The notes under the pieces: generated by a model
Told to the model about the DNA's origin: nothing
The model's input: the letters and a program-made list of their open reading frames with translations, nothing else
Databases searched by the model: none
Made by a program: the position numbers and the translations under genes
Origin: Paramecium octaurelia
Lineage: Eukaryota; Ciliophora; Oligohymenophorea; Peniculida; Parameciidae
Length of the DNA stretch: 64,000 bases
Direction of reading: 5' to 3'
Assembly (NCBI GenBank): GCA_905182995.1
Contig: CAJJDP010000054.1
Coordinates: 254,964 to 318,963, forward strand
In this document: piece after piece, positions 36,501 to 48,482 of the stretch
How positions within the stretch are numbered: position 1 is the first letter of the stretch
Layout: every line of letters begins with the position of its first letter

Positions 36501-38302
36501 ATTGTATTCGGAATTTCCTATTGAATTATTATTTTGACTTAATCTATCTATAAGAATATGGTTCTGAATCCCTTATCTAAAAACGATCTAATAGGAATGC
36601 GAGAATGCTAAATAAAATTCTAATACAAGTCTTCCCACATTTCATATCCGAAGCCAGAAAGGCTTATGACTTCAACATCTACTCTAAAATATTAATACTA
36701 CTTACTGTTCTTATCGCATTTGGGTTAAAGAATAGCGGCAGGCCCTCTTATTAAGGTAGAATAGAGGACAGTTGAATCGGTATTTGGAAAGTTGTAATTT
36801 TACAGATGGTCGATTTTGTATAAATTGGTGCTTTCAAATTTTTGATTATAAATCATAAGTGTTACATTCTGATCCTACTTACTATTACACATTGAAGTGG
36901 CTTAAGCAGTTAATACAATAGAACAAAGAAATTCTTCATTGGATGTGGAGAGTACGGTTATCCTTTCAATTTCATTTTTTATCAAACTTAATACTGCCTT
37001 GGTTTGATTCATCTATTGAGTTATCAATATGTTGGTCTGTCCAGTTATGGTGGAAAAGGAAACAGGATATGTTAATAACATGGGGTGTTGATATTTATTT
37101 CGAAGCAGTAATTTTTCAGTGTAGGATTGATGTCTATTAATTCTATAGCATTCTATAGAATTTTAGATGTAAGTAAGGCAAACATAATAAAACTACTCAT
37201 CATATTGAATTTATCCCTTTTTGATTTACTTATCACTGAGTATATTCCGAATGCTGATCTTATCATTAATTGGGAGTGCAGTGAAGAAAAAATCTTTCGA
37301 TTATTGCGGTAAAGCTAATTCATATATAAAATGATCGCTCAAGATTACGATGCTATATTGAATGTCATTCTCTATGATTCCGATTGGTGGGAACCTCATG
37401 GCATATTGTTCATGGGAGTAGCTGAGTGCATAAAATAATTCATTTGGTAAAAACAATTACCACAATAATTATTCGTAGGTGATGTCACCATCATCTGTGA
37501 ATGCAAATCTAAAAACATGTAATGCTGATCGATGATCTAATATCATGAGGGTGTTATCGTCGAAAAAAGATATTTTTTCAATTTCATTGATTGAACTCAT
37601 AAGTGTAGCCATTTATATAGAATTAGCTCGATTATTAAATTTACCAATTAATAGTGGTCTTTTGACTTTAAAATTGTCTTGGGAGGAACAATAAATGCTA
37701 AAATACTCAGGATCTTTGACTCTCCAAGAACTCTCAGTGATGATATTTAAGTTATCGCAATTGTTCAGTTCCTCTGAATTTAAGTACAGATGAGAATTAC
37801 AACTGGATAAATACTTATTATCTTCAGCTATGCATTCGATTTTAGAGATGTAAATATCATTGTCTGATTTGCAGACAGCCATGAAGATGTCGAGTGAGTA
37901 TTAAGTCATATCGCTACAGGTGAAATCAGGTAGACCTTTGGTGTTTAGATCGAGTGTTCCCAATTCTTTGAAGGGAGAATTGAATTATTGATTATCCTTA
38001 AAGAGTATGGTGATTTTGCCTATCTTTTCCAAGATGAGTATGGTATTCTAATCATTTGGGTAGTAGACAATCTAAGTGATATGATAAGAGAGTACTTGCT
38101 CTATTTGGGTTTTCTCTAGCAATTGCACCTACTCAATGACTTTATGTTCCTGGATTTAAATGTGTTTCTCGTTGCAATCAGTGGAAATTTCATATTTGTT
38201 TATATCAAAAATCTCGTGATAATGATCTCCATTCGTGAGCAATATTAATTCACCAAAAATTGAATATATTATCAAAGAGCCGATTATAAAAAGATAATTC
38301 AT
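33569..38302 (-). CDS. Giant secreted/type I membrane protein (about 1560 aa)
   Basis: The start at 38300-38302 gives a signal peptide (MNYLFIIGSLIIYSIFGEL). The C-terminus has one membrane helix (WLLFIFLIGLPLIISCSFII) and a cytosolic tail of about 45 residues ending at TGA 33569-33571. The long ectodomain has beta-strand-like repeats, scattered Cys and many Tyr/Ile/Asn. Some N-terminal stretches (TQIVYYPNDQNTILILEKIG, KITILFKDN) look like beta-propeller blades, which is inference. The frame changes twice relative to start and stop, so at least two micro-introns exist. One is placed at 34417-34442 (26 nt); the other lies between about 34950 and 36000. The size, topology and composition match the gene at 1525-5526. 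The function is unknown; a surface receptor or adhesion protein is the natural guess. Confidence 0.8.
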
Positions 38303-38340
38303 ATATTTTAATTATATTTATGTATTTTATGCAAAAATAA

Positions 38341-39748
38341 TCAATCGAACAATTTCTCCAAGAATGATTTTTCTTTATTTTATTTCTATGCTGTATTTGG
38401 CTATTGAGGTTGGGATGGTTATTGAGGCAACTAACCTTATTGATAAGGTCTGGTTCTTCCCATATCTTGAGGGATGGATTGTTATTATTATTGTTATTAT
38501 TATTGGGGCACTGATTAAGCAAACTGATGTATAATTGATACAAGATACTTGTGCTGGTGCGACAGTCTATTACAATTAAGGGTTGTATTGGGTAGTTTGA
38601 GCTAGAGACTATTAGGTTTTAGGCTATTGAGGAGCAAGGGATTGCTGTCCATGGACTGAGTATTGGGGAGCTTAGGTTTAGGTGACTGGAATGGAATATC
38701 CTTGATTAATTTGGGTGGTTGTTTGAGTGGCTGGATTGATGACTGGTTGCTATTGAGTTTAAATAGTTTAGATTTGTTGGCCATAATTCAATGGCACAGT
38801 CTATTGATAAATAGTAGTGATTACTTGAGCGATTTGGAATTAGGGTTGGGTTGTTTGGATGGTTTGATATTGTTGTTGTGGTAAGTATTGAGTGGTTGGG
38901 ATGGTTGGTTGTAATGCCACTGACTATTGGACTTAGAGTTATTGTTATGGTATGACTTCTCTTTGTTGTAAGTAGGATTATTGGACGATTGGCTATTGAA
39001 TGACTTCTCTGGTTTGATATTGCTATTAAATTTGGACTGGCTATTAGTAAGCGATGGTTTGTTGGGGTGGGACATATTAAGTATACTGTTGAGTGATTTG
39101 CTGAGTTTAGACTGGTGCATAGGAAGTCTGGACTTGAGATGATTGATATCCGATAGGCTAAGTCTTATGATTGAGTCATACTTATTAGATTACGTTTTAT
39201 CTCTCAACTGTGTAATATTCAGTTCTTTCTGCTACTCGTTCAACTGGGACATATTCGACTTACTTCTCCTGAATGACTTAGGGGATGTATTCGATGTCAT
39301 ATTGGACTGCATAATAATCGGTGACTTATTTAGTGATGGGTACTTGCACTTGTCTTCTCACTTCTTCGTATTCTGTAACTGTTCTCTCATATGGAATGTA
39401 TTCAATTCTGGACTGTCCCTTTACCACTTGTCCTTATTGAGTTTCAACTGTTTGTTGGGGTAGTTGTTAAATTTAGGATTGGCCAAATATGGGTTGTTGA
39501 GTGAATGGTTATCCTACGATTCCAACTTGTGGTTGTCCATACAATGGTTGTGTTTAAACATTTTGTGGCAAAATACCTGGTTGTTAAGGCAAGTATTGTA
39601 ATCCTTTCTCAGCAGATTGTTGAGGTTGATAATTGCTCTATGGAACTTGCTATTATCCCAAGGTTGGTTATTGGTAAGTGGATTGATCTCTATTATATGA
39701 AGGTAAATTTGATGGTGTGGAATATTATTGCTATGGGATGTTAGCCAT
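38341..39748 (-). CDS. Alveolin-like Q/P-rich cytoskeletal protein
   Basis: This is a 452-residue protein. The N-terminal 100 residues are Q/P-rich and low in complexity. A charged Val-Pro-Tyr-Glu repeat block follows: IEYIPYERTVTEYEEV, QVPITKQVTDYYAVQYDIEYI and VEYVPVERVAERTEYYTVER. Such V/P/E/Y-rich repeats define alveolins and articulin-like proteins of the sub-membrane epiplasm in alveolates. The second half is a long Q-rich tail with V, P and T, ending in FLEKLFD. Introns at 39158-39181 (24 nt, with in-frame TGA) and 38524-38548 (25 nt) give exactly 453 codons. Most of the Gln are TAA/TAG. Open frames on the opposite strand here are artefacts of the repeat composition. The stop is 38 bp from the next minus-strand gene. 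Confidence 0.75.
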
Positions 39749-39839
39749 TAAAAAGATTTTTAATTATTAAATTTTATTTGTTTATTCCCATATAAATCCA
39801 AATGATGTTAAATTTATAACAATAAGCACTAATTAAATT

Positions 39840-40216
39840 TCATTTTTTGAGCATTTTCTATATATTTCTTAATTGCTCCTTGAAGATGGCATCCAACTAT
39901 TCCTCACTTTGCATTGATTATGCTTTAATCGATAATTGTTGCAAATCCTACTCGTCCAATGAGTCCTTGTCAGCATAGTACCCACACACGTCAACATCGC
40001 CTCCTTCGCTTTACAATGTGAATTCTCCATTTACTTTATAATCAACCAAAAGTTGAGGCTTTTCTTATATTATCAATATCAAACCTACTTGGCTGTCAGC
40101 GTCGCAATCATTATGTTGTTGAGTCTCACTGTACCAAGACCACACAGGTTGGTGATTATCAGATTGGCCTTTATGGTTTTGATTTATCCATTTTATAATT
40201 TTACACCCCAAAACAT
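39840..40216 (-). CDS. Small acidic unknown protein, start uncertain
   Basis: A minus-strand frame ending at TGA 39840-39842 codes an acidic, Q-rich protein (SWYSETQQHNDCDADSQV, GEFTLQSEGGDVDVCGYY, DAIFKEQLRNIQKMLKK). The start is not settled. ATG 40214-40216 followed by a 38-nt intron gives exactly 113 codons. Reading straight on upstream instead would overlap the next, divergent gene. I recognise no domain. The unusual intron length makes the 5' end the weak point; the last 100 codons are solid. Confidence 0.55.
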
Positions 40217-40230
40217 AATTAATTAAATAT

Positions 40231-41073
40231 ATGTCATTTCGTAATCGAGAAAAATTAAGACACACTTCTGGAATGATGAAGGATGATTTCGATCTAAATG
40301 ATATAAATGACCCTGATGAGTTGGGCCTGGAACAGAAGATGGATAGCCTATTAACCTATTCAAGGTATAACTTTAAACGTGAGATTTCTTACAAAAAAAA
40401 ACATATTCTAAATCTTATCACTGAATAGCAATCCTCATCCACCAAGCCCACTCAACCCTCACAACAACAGTCTCTAATTTCAAATAATATCTCTTCATTA
40501 CAAGATGCCATACCCCAAATACTCTTCGATAAAGGAGATCCAATCAATGAGCCTCAATACACAGAATCTAAGCTCTCCAAACTGAATAAAGAAGCACTTT
40601 CCCCCTCTGTCCCTCACAGATTCACCTCGAAAAAGAGATCTTAGTTTTCATACTACTCCAATGACTCTTATAATTCTAACTTGGAGTTACATCTATACCA
40701 AAGATAAGATTCCAACCACCACCTCTCAGAAACCCGGAAAGAAAGATCGAAATTAGTGAGCAACACCATGAATCAATATAATCAGCAATATTTACTGAGA
40801 CAATCCAGAAACAAAATCAATAACAAATCTAAAAGAAACAATCCCCAATCCTCCTTATTACAATTAGAATTATCAGACAAATCAAGGTCCCAAAGTTCGA
40901 TAACTACTCCCAAAAGCATTTTGAAAAACCCCTCCTCTCTCAACTCGAGTAGACAGAGCATTTGCAGTTTGCAACTTGGTAGTTAGTTAAACACTCAATC
41001 ACCCTCTAGAAGACACAAAGTCAAGTTCTGTCTGACCAAACAACAAGCAAGAAGAGAAAATATTCCATGTTGA
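40231..41073 (+). CDS. Ser/Asn/Gln-rich protein with KVKF motif (280 aa)
   Basis: An intronless frame of 281 codons runs from ATG 40231-40233 to TGA 41071-41073. The protein looks largely disordered: acidic near the start (KDDFDLNDINDPDELG), then Ser/Gln/Asn/Arg-rich with many SR and TP/SP sites. Near the C-terminus it has RRHKVKFCL, which fits the RVxF-type docking motif for protein phosphatase 1, preceded by a TPKSILKNPS phosphorylation-like segment. That is a motif match only, not proof of binding. No enzyme domain is visible. Here Gln is coded mostly by CAA, unlike the neighbours. Confidence 0.7.
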
Positions 41074-41105
41074 AAAATACTAATTATTAATAATTATACT
41101 CATCT

Positions 41106-43092
41106 TCATTGTTTCAAATTTTAGCTTATTTACTTTGTTTTATTAAAGATATTCCTCATTTTCTGATGCTTCTTAATCAATTAAGAACAATACAATGTGA
41201 TTATCTCCTTCTTATCGATCACCGTAAATGGACTAGAATCAATATCATTCCATAATTCCAATTCCACATTGCTCAAAATATTCTTAGTCTCAGTTATTGT
41301 CGATATCAATATATTATAAATATAATGGTTTTACATCTCCTCTTTACAAATTTGTTTCCAATTGTTCTCGATCTCCTATTTAGAAACATCAGCTGACTTC
41401 TGTTTATGCAACATCGCCAACTTTGTTATCGATTTCAAAGAGATCTACTTGTTCATCTATTGTTATTGATTATTCCCATTTTAAGATTGCATCATTGAAC
41501 CAAAATCATCCTTCATTACACTGCGATTCATCATAGTTGTCTGTTTCATCAAATACATTTAATACTAATAGTTATTACTCAGGTCCAATTGATTCATCAA
41601 CTCCTTCTCCTGGAATATCAGATCCTTACGAATTTCCAACTACTCCTTAATCAAAGCCACCATGATGTTGTGCACAGCAAATAAGAACAATAAAATATAA
41701 GTGACTATGTAAATCAATGACAATTCCAAACTAACCCCTCTAGAGCTATCTCTAGCCACATCAGATATTGAATCTCCATAAATCAATGAGAATAGAGCAT
41801 TTATTGAAGACGATAAGCTCACAAACTAATGAGAATCGCTAAACAAACACATACCCAATAGAGCATAGCCTAAAAACACTGGTAAGAAATTTAAAATAGC
41901 CATACAGACTGGTAAAATAGATGACTCTAACACAGATGCAATTAAATGCAATTCTTCATAGTAATCCAAGTATTTCACTATTGAAAACCATGCGAAAAAG
42001 CAACCCAATCCAGCCATCAACTCATCATATTATGATAACCCATCAACTCTTATGAAAGTCTCAGATATTAGTATACCAGCTGAGATTAGTTAAATGATAT
42101 TCCCTAATATTCTTATGGGTAAAAATAGATCGAAAAACAATAGTTTTTCCTTTATTGTCAATTGCTCCCAAGGTTTTTATTCAGTTAAGATAATCTTTAA
42201 TGTTGTGAGATTCTGATTTTTATATAATTTGTATTCAGGAACTTTGAATTTTCTTTTTTTCTTCAATTTTGAAATGTTATTTGTGTACATTTCAATAACT
42301 TCATAAATATATTTGACTCCCAAACAAACATCAATAAATGCCAATAAAATAATACTCAATTACAATAACATATTATCTATTCTAACAGCAGCACTATTGA
42401 ATGCAGATCCATGTCCTTCTTCTTCTTCTCTATTTTCTGCGCAAATCCCCCCTATTGAAGTAATGGTGGCATCAATATAACCATAATTAATGAATTAATA
42501 TGTAATCTAGATGTCCCAACAGGCAGATCGCTATTAGGATTCTACTTTGACTTAGTTCACAGTTAGTGTTAATTCATAAGCATTAGTCCAAAAACCACGT
42601 ATTTAATCATCATCTTCTAAGTCAAATGGGTCGAGTAATGGTTCACCCAAAGTAACATTTCGCATAAATGGATAATCAATTCTGTATGCTTCAAAAGGAT
42701 AATTATAATTGATTTAGAAGAAGGTGTTACCTAAAATTGTTGTATTCTAAACTGTGATATCATCAATATTGGCTAGATTGTTGAGAGTATTATTCAATGA
42801 ATCCTAAAAGTCATCGATTGTAAGTAAAGTAATTTTATTATTCATAGGTTCATCTGCATTTAAAAATAATGCCACTATTAATAGATTGACACACAATACC
42901 GAATTAAGTTATTTGTCCTGAATTATTATATGTGTAATGCTCAGAGATCAATATTACTTGTAAAGTGGTAAGGAAAACGAGTGTACAAGAGATCAGAAAC
43001 TTAAAGGGAAATCTGCCGTATTTGGAGTATTTTTCAAATGGAGAAAGAGTAAACTTATCCTTCAAAGTCTCTGTATAAATTCCTTCTGACAT
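41106..43092 (-). CDS. Mucolipin-like (TRPML) cation channel
   Basis: This is a 653-residue six-helix channel. An N-terminal helix (FKFLISCTLVFLTTLQVIL) is followed by a long lumenal loop with NxT sites, including the polycystin-mucolipin-type region. Helix 2 is LLQLSIILLAFIDVCLG. Further helices include CFFAWFSIVKYLDYYEELHL and VCMAILNFLPVFLGYALLG, then the pore region SINALFSLIYGDSISDV and the last helix YIVTYILLFLFAVHNIMVAL. The FSLIYGD pore segment corresponds to the FSLINGDD filter of animal mucolipins, which conduct Ca2+/Na+ from endolysosomes. One 25-nt intron (42875-42899) gives exactly 654 codons. The C-terminal tail is coiled and Q-rich. A polycystin assignment is the main alternative. 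Confidence 0.85.
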
Positions 43093-43128
43093 AATATTCT
43101 ATATTGTAATTATTTTATAATTTCTATT

Positions 43129-44310
43129 TCATGGGAAATACTTCTTGATGAAATTGTCGACTGTCTCAAACTTTGGCATTGATGGCATGGCACCATGTTT
43201 AGTAATGCACAAGAATGCAGAAGCACTTCCAAAATGCATGGCCTTGTAGAACAATTTCTTTTGTGTCTCAACATCTATTTTTCTTAGAGCTACGAGAATA
43301 TTGATTGATCATTACTTGAAATTCTGGCTGGTCCATACTCAATTAAGGAATTGTAAAATGAGACAGTAAATGCAGAAGTGAAACAATCACCAGCTCCCAC
43401 TGTATCAACGATTTTGTATTCTTCTAAAATGTTTGGGTCTAAAATGTAATTGTAATAATATCTACTTAATTGTGTCACTGTTTGACATCTTACGCTGTAT
43501 TCTTTAGTCACAAGCATGCTTCCATTCGAACCTAACTTCAATAGAACAATTAAATCTGGATAACGAGTGAACACCTTGTCATGTATGGTTTTGCTAAGAA
43601 ACCTATGGAATATAGACTGATTCTTACTCTTCTACATTTGAATCTGCATTCATATTAAGATCTTCCCCTAAGATACGTTCCAATTCTGTTTCATTAGGAC
43701 TCACAATTGTCAAATTCTCAAGGAAATCACTCTTTAATTTCTCTGCTTTGCCTCCACAATCCAACACTGTAATCTTATCATTTTAGCTCATCTATTTATT
43801 AGTATACTAGTTACATATTTGGCAGCCAAGATGTTGATGGACTGTGGTACTTCCATTTGTAATTACAATAAATCTGATGCTTCAATAGCTTATTGGTATT
43901 CTTGTGGTAAGACATCCAAGGTCTCATAATATCCATTAGCTCCTGCAACTATGATTATAAGGTTTTCTCCCTTCTTATTTAACAGAATTATGGCCTATCC
44001 AGTTTATTCGTCCACTTTTCTGAGGGCAGTTAAATCTACTCCTGCCAAAGTCATTTCTTTGACTAACAATTAGCCAAGCTCATCCTTTCCAATTTGACCT
44101 GCAAAGATGATCTTGGATTTAAGCAGAGCCGATGCAACTGCTTGATTAGCCCCCTTGCCTCCATTTTTTAAATAGGATTTCTAATAAGATTGGGCAATGA
44201 AGTACCTTAGAAGCGATAGTCTCTCCTTCTTTAGGAAAGTCTTCAACTTCAAGGAAATGATCAGAATTGGCACTTCCTAACACACAGATCTAGTATTGAG
44301 ATTATTGCAT
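43129..44310 (-). CDS. RBKS: Ribokinase (PfkB family)
   Basis: This is a 360-residue sugar kinase with both PfkB signatures: GGKGANQAVASALLKS near the N-terminus and DTVGAGDCFTSAF near the C-terminus, containing the catalytic Asp and the GAGD anion hole. VLGSANSDHFLEVEDFPKEG at the start and NETELERILG in the middle are ribokinase-like. The product should phosphorylate ribose to ribose-5-phosphate in the cytosol (EC 2.7.1.15). Four introns (43290-43315, 43603-43627, 43792-43814, 44181-44205) give exactly 361 codons from ATG 44308-44310 to TGA 43129-43131. Its ATG is only 12 bp beyond the stop of the upstream kinesin gene on the same strand. Confidence 0.93.
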
Positions 44311-44322
44311 ATATAAAATAAA

Positions 44323-46364
44323 TCACTTTTATTATCTTAATTACGTATTTTCATCATGCTAATTACATACTTTTTATAATTTTTTTGCTTGTTCCACTGG
44401 TTCTAAATTCTTAATTGGTTAATTAGTTATTTATTTAACTTTTTACCCATATTACAAGGAACTCATAGATTCATCTAAGTTGATAAAGGAAGGCGAAATA
44501 TTGATGATCATGATTGTTTTTGACTACAATGATAATTAAACAATACATTTCCTCCTAGGCATTCCCTCATCAAATAAGTGAGTTTACTGTTCCTGTATGG
44601 AATGAAACTACTCTTCGTCGATAGAGCAATCATCACATCATTAAGAGCAGAGAGACTCTTGTTAATATACTTAGCTTCCTCCATTTGATTTTGTTTTAGT
44701 CTTGATTTGTTACACCTTTCTGAGCCAGCCAAATCAATCAGGTTAACTCTACTGGTGAATTTCTATGTATCAAATTCTATCGTACCTATTAAGTCATTTT
44801 ATTAAAGGTTTCGATTACAAGTTGAGTGCACATATGAGATCTTGAACTGGAATCATTCATCTCAGTTATACTTTATCTTCTTTTCGATGATGCAAACTCA
44901 ATCAAATTCATTAGTTCATACATATTTTGCACTTTGATATTGGTAAGATTTTAAACAAACACTTACCCACTTGCATTCTCCTTAAGTTCCAGAGATAAAG
45001 AACTTTGTTAGTCATTTAGTAAATCTATGATGTTCTCTTTGTATATCTCCAAAGAATTCACTATAATTGAACAATCTAAATTGTTTCGTTTAATATAGGC
45101 ATAGATATCGTCTATTAAATTGGGTATTACTCCAGGTTGTTATTTTGTTCCAAACATTGTGTATGTCTTGCCACTGCCAGTTTGACCATAAGCAAAAATA
45201 CACAAATTATAGCCATGAAATATTGCTTGAAGTGATTACTGTATCTCTTCGTATACATCTTTTTGAGTAGATTGTTGGTTGAAGCAGTTGTCGAAATTGA
45301 AAACTTTCTATTTCAATGAGATGTGCTACTCATCTATAAATTAGACCTCGCAATCTAAGTTTAACTTGCAATTAATACCTTTTATTTTATCTAAACTATT
45401 CGAGGGTCTTACTCTACAGTACACTTTCACCTTGCCTCTTAAATCTTCCAATTAAAAACTTATTCTCTTAATTTCGTTAGTTTTCTATTTGATTTATTCT
45501 TGCAATTAACACATCTATGATGCGTCTATCAAATTGCATTAAACACTAACATTCTTGCAATCTGTACTATCCTATATGACAGTGCTTCGATCATTTAATT
45601 ATTTCTTCAATATAGTATATTGATAAAACTTAGTACTGATCGATTACTTATCATTAATAGAAGGTGGTCGACCTTCTTTCTTTAGGAACTCATCTTACCA
45701 TTAAGTGATTTCTCTTTTAATTAATTCCTTTTGCTTCTTCAAGTTGGTTATGGGATCTTACATTATCTTCAACATCATTTTCTACCCCTTATTCTTATTC
45801 GACATAATGCTATATTCTCCTTCTGTTTAACCTACACTCTCTAATGTATGACTATCCTAAAGTTATTCAACTACTCATACTTTGAATAAACTATCCTATT
45901 TCTAATTAAATGATGTTTATAAAAATGAAGTAGCCACAGTAGTTGAGTAACCTTATTGAGTGCTTTTCAATTTATCACTTAGATCCACGATCTCCTATTT
46001 CTGCTGACTCAATTCAACCTAGAAAACCATTTGATTTAATTTCAACTCTACTTCCAACCGATTAACTTGTTCTTCATAATTCGACCTGCATGACTCTAAC
46101 TACAATAACCTACACAAATGCTACCTATAGTTCGCACTCCTGGATTATCAACTCTTACTGTTATAACTACTCGCACTTTCTTTGCAACTGACTTTGCAGT
46201 TCCTAAATCAACTATTTGTACTCTGCTTTCTCTCGAATCAGTTGCTTGATTTAAGTAATAAATTGTTTGTTCATCATTTTCAATTGTTTAACAAATTCAA
46301 GCACCTCCTCCTGATCCATCAATATCTAAGTATCATCAACATTCTCCTTATTGGAATAACTCAT
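44323..46364 (-). CDS. C-terminal-motor kinesin (kinesin-14)
   Basis: A coiled-coil tail of about 290 residues (Glu/Gln/Lys heptads) leads through [18 protein letters not shown] into a motor domain. That neck is the hallmark of minus-end-directed kinesin-14. The P-loop is [15 protein letters not shown], switch [10 protein letters not shown], switch [14 protein letters not shown], and [16 protein letters not shown] closes the core. All nucleotide-binding motifs are intact. After the motor about 50 residues remain. Four introns of 25, 24, 23 and 23 nt give exactly 649 codons from ATG 46362-46364 to TGA 44323-44325. The expected role is spindle or cytoplasmic microtubule cross-linking. Confidence 0.93.
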
Positions 46365-46409
46365 CACTTAATTTAAAAAACAAAAAATGTTATAGTTAAT
46401 TAATTATTT

Positions 46410-47014
46410 ATGTTAAAAGCACTCTCTACATTCTATCTAAATCGACAGACTCCAATTGCCCAATTTGCTAAGTAAATCACATTTGAAAAATGGAATGTAA
46501 TCAAAGGAGACAAGGTTGTGGTTGTTTCAGGAAAGGATTCTGGAAAAACAGGAACCATTTTGAGAGTCTATCGTAAATCAAATGAAGTGCTAGTCCAAGG
46601 AATCAACTAAAAATTCAAAAGAAAGTCCTTGCTGGATGACCCCTCAGGATCTGGTATCCAGTAAATCACTAGACCCATTCATTTAAGCAAAATTGCACTC
46701 ATTGATCCTGAAAAAGGAAAACCAACCAAAGTATAATTACACTTGAGAATTAGGTTCAAAGAGGGTTTTTAGAGGATGGTACACCTGTGAGAGTATCAAA
46801 ATTGAGTGGAGCAATAATTCCAAAAGCCTTGGATCCTGCCAAATCACCTGCACACAGACACAGGAATAAGGTGGATGGCATCAAGGATACATCTCCTGCC
46901 CTAGCCTTATAGGTCACTTATAAAGGAGAAGACTTTTCTGCAATTAAAGCTGAATTTGAATCATTCATTGCTGAGAAGGAGAGAAAGGAACAATTATTAT
47001 GGTTTGATAAGTGA
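46410..47014 (+). CDS. MRPL24: Mitochondrial ribosomal protein uL24m
   Basis: This is a 193-residue KOW-domain protein. [21 protein letters not shown] and [18 protein letters not shown] form the KOW/L24 core, followed by [19 protein letters not shown], the usual second half of bacterial-type L24. The N-terminal [15 protein letters not shown] is a plausible mitochondrial targeting sequence. A C-terminal extension ([15 protein letters not shown] onward) goes beyond bacterial L24, as in mitochondrial versions. One intron (46731-46753, 23 nt) gives exactly 194 codons. It diverges from the kinesin gene, with 45 bp between their starts. Confidence 0.92.
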
Positions 47015-47028
47015 ATAATAAATATATA

Positions 47029-47908
47029 ATGAATAATGATAAAAAAAATGATAAAAAACCTACCAAACAGGTTGAGAAGAGTTCTACGACTAATAATTAA
47101 TAAATTTAGAGTAAACTCCTGGGCACAAATGTTAATGAAATAAATATTGAAAAACTACGTGATCTCAAATAAACTTAGAATTACAATTTACAAGGGAAAC
47201 TTAACTCCTGTATTCTCTATATTCAACTATTTAGAAATTGTTAAAACCGTATCCAATAAATTTGGTCTCGATATCGTATTTGTCTTGGATCTAAGCAACT
47301 AAAAGATCGGCAATATTGATTGTTTAACAGAATGCATTCATCTAGTTTAATTGAACCTTCAGAACAATTCAATCAGGTAAAGTTTTCTTTCTATTCCAAG
47401 TGACATTTCTCCATTGAAGGTTATGAAAGATCTTGCCTTTTTGAATATTTCCAATAATCAAATTACACAATTAGATTTGGGTGAGTTGTCCTCACTCCAA
47501 AATTTACAAGCTAAAGGCAACTTCATCAAGAGTGTTAAGGCAATCGAGTATTTAGATCGCATTAGAGTACTGAGAACACTCTATCTATAATGTCCATCTG
47601 GAGATCAGAAAAACCCTATTTGCGATCTTAATAATTATAGGAATGTGATTTTCAATACAATTAAGGCACTTTAAAGACTTGATGGTTATACTCGAGAACA
47701 AGAATACAACACAGGATAGGAATTGTAAAAGGAGCAGGTTTAAATCAAAATTGAGATTCCCAATACTGGCCCATGGTATGTTTAGTAATTCCCCAAAGTT
47801 GACAGTTCTTCAACGGTTTAACTCGATGATAAGGGAGTGAAATAATCATTGGATGAGACAAAAAAGTTAATCGGCAATATTGAAATGAAATTGGCTTTAT
47901 TAAATTGA
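47029..47908 (+). CDS. Leucine-rich repeat protein (276 aa)
   Basis: After a Lys/Asn-rich start the protein carries about four SDS22-like LRRs: VFVLDLSNQKIGNIDCL, LVQLNLQNNSI, LAFLNISNNQITQLDLG and LQNLQAKGNFIKSV. An LRR-cap-like region (LRTLYLQCPSGDQKNPIC) follows, and a short C-terminal tail. LRRs of this kind are common in axonemal and ciliary adaptor proteins; no more precise family is evident. A 25-nt intron (gtattctc...tttag, about 47209-47233) is required. A second possible intron of 24 nt after NNSI is frame-neutral, but its removal gives a better LRR. The gene starts 14 bp after the ribosomal protein stop and shares its strand. Confidence 0.8.
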
Positions 47909-47929
47909 ATTAATTATTATATAAATATA

Positions 47930-48443
47930 ATGTGGCTTAGATTGTCATATTTATCATTTAGATCATGCTTTAATAAGAAGATGGTAAATGGGAGATTCTT
48001 TGGTCCAGATATTTCAGGAAGATATAAGGGACTTTTGAGGAAATAATTTTATTTTCATGGACTCCCATGGATTTATGATCAACCCAAAAACAGAGAATTG
48101 AGTCCTTATCATAGAAAACCTAAAGGTCATAAACGCGAGAGAACACGAGAATAGAGGTATCAAAGTTCGATAATTTTAGAATTGAAAAAATAAAAAAGAA
48201 TTTAATGAATTATGCTGAAGAAGAATTTAAATTTAGACAAGAAAGATTAAATAAAAGACCTCCAGGTGGTTTGGATATGTAATTGATTTTGCTTACAATA
48301 GGATCGTATAGAAAATGATTCCATCTTGGATTCATCCCAAAACAGCTGCCTAATTGCAGAGTACTAAGCAACTTCTGTTGATGAAAAGAGGCAGATAACC
48401 CAAATAAGAGGAGGAATACAAAACTGATCAATATGAATTTTGA
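47930..48443 (+). CDS. Basic protein, probably mitochondrial (155 aa)
   Basis: The N-terminus (MWLRLSYLSFRSCFNKKM) looks like a mitochondrial targeting peptide. The body is very basic (YHRKPKGHKRERTREQR, FKFRQERLNKRPPGG), which fits a mitochondrial ribosomal protein, though I cannot name one. Two 23-nt introns, 48157-48179 and 48279-48301, give exactly 156 codons ending at TGA 48441-48443. It follows the LRR gene by 21 bp on the same strand. Mitoribosomal membership is inferred from composition and from lying two genes from uL24m only. Confidence 0.7.
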
Positions 48444-48482
48444 TATATATGAAACAAAAATAAATATATTAAATAATAATTA

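Noticed and set aside
38663-39463. Series of plus- and minus-frame open stretches rich in Ser/Leu or Asn
   Set aside because: They are shadows of the Q/P-rich alveolin-like gene; its repetitive composition keeps the other frames open.
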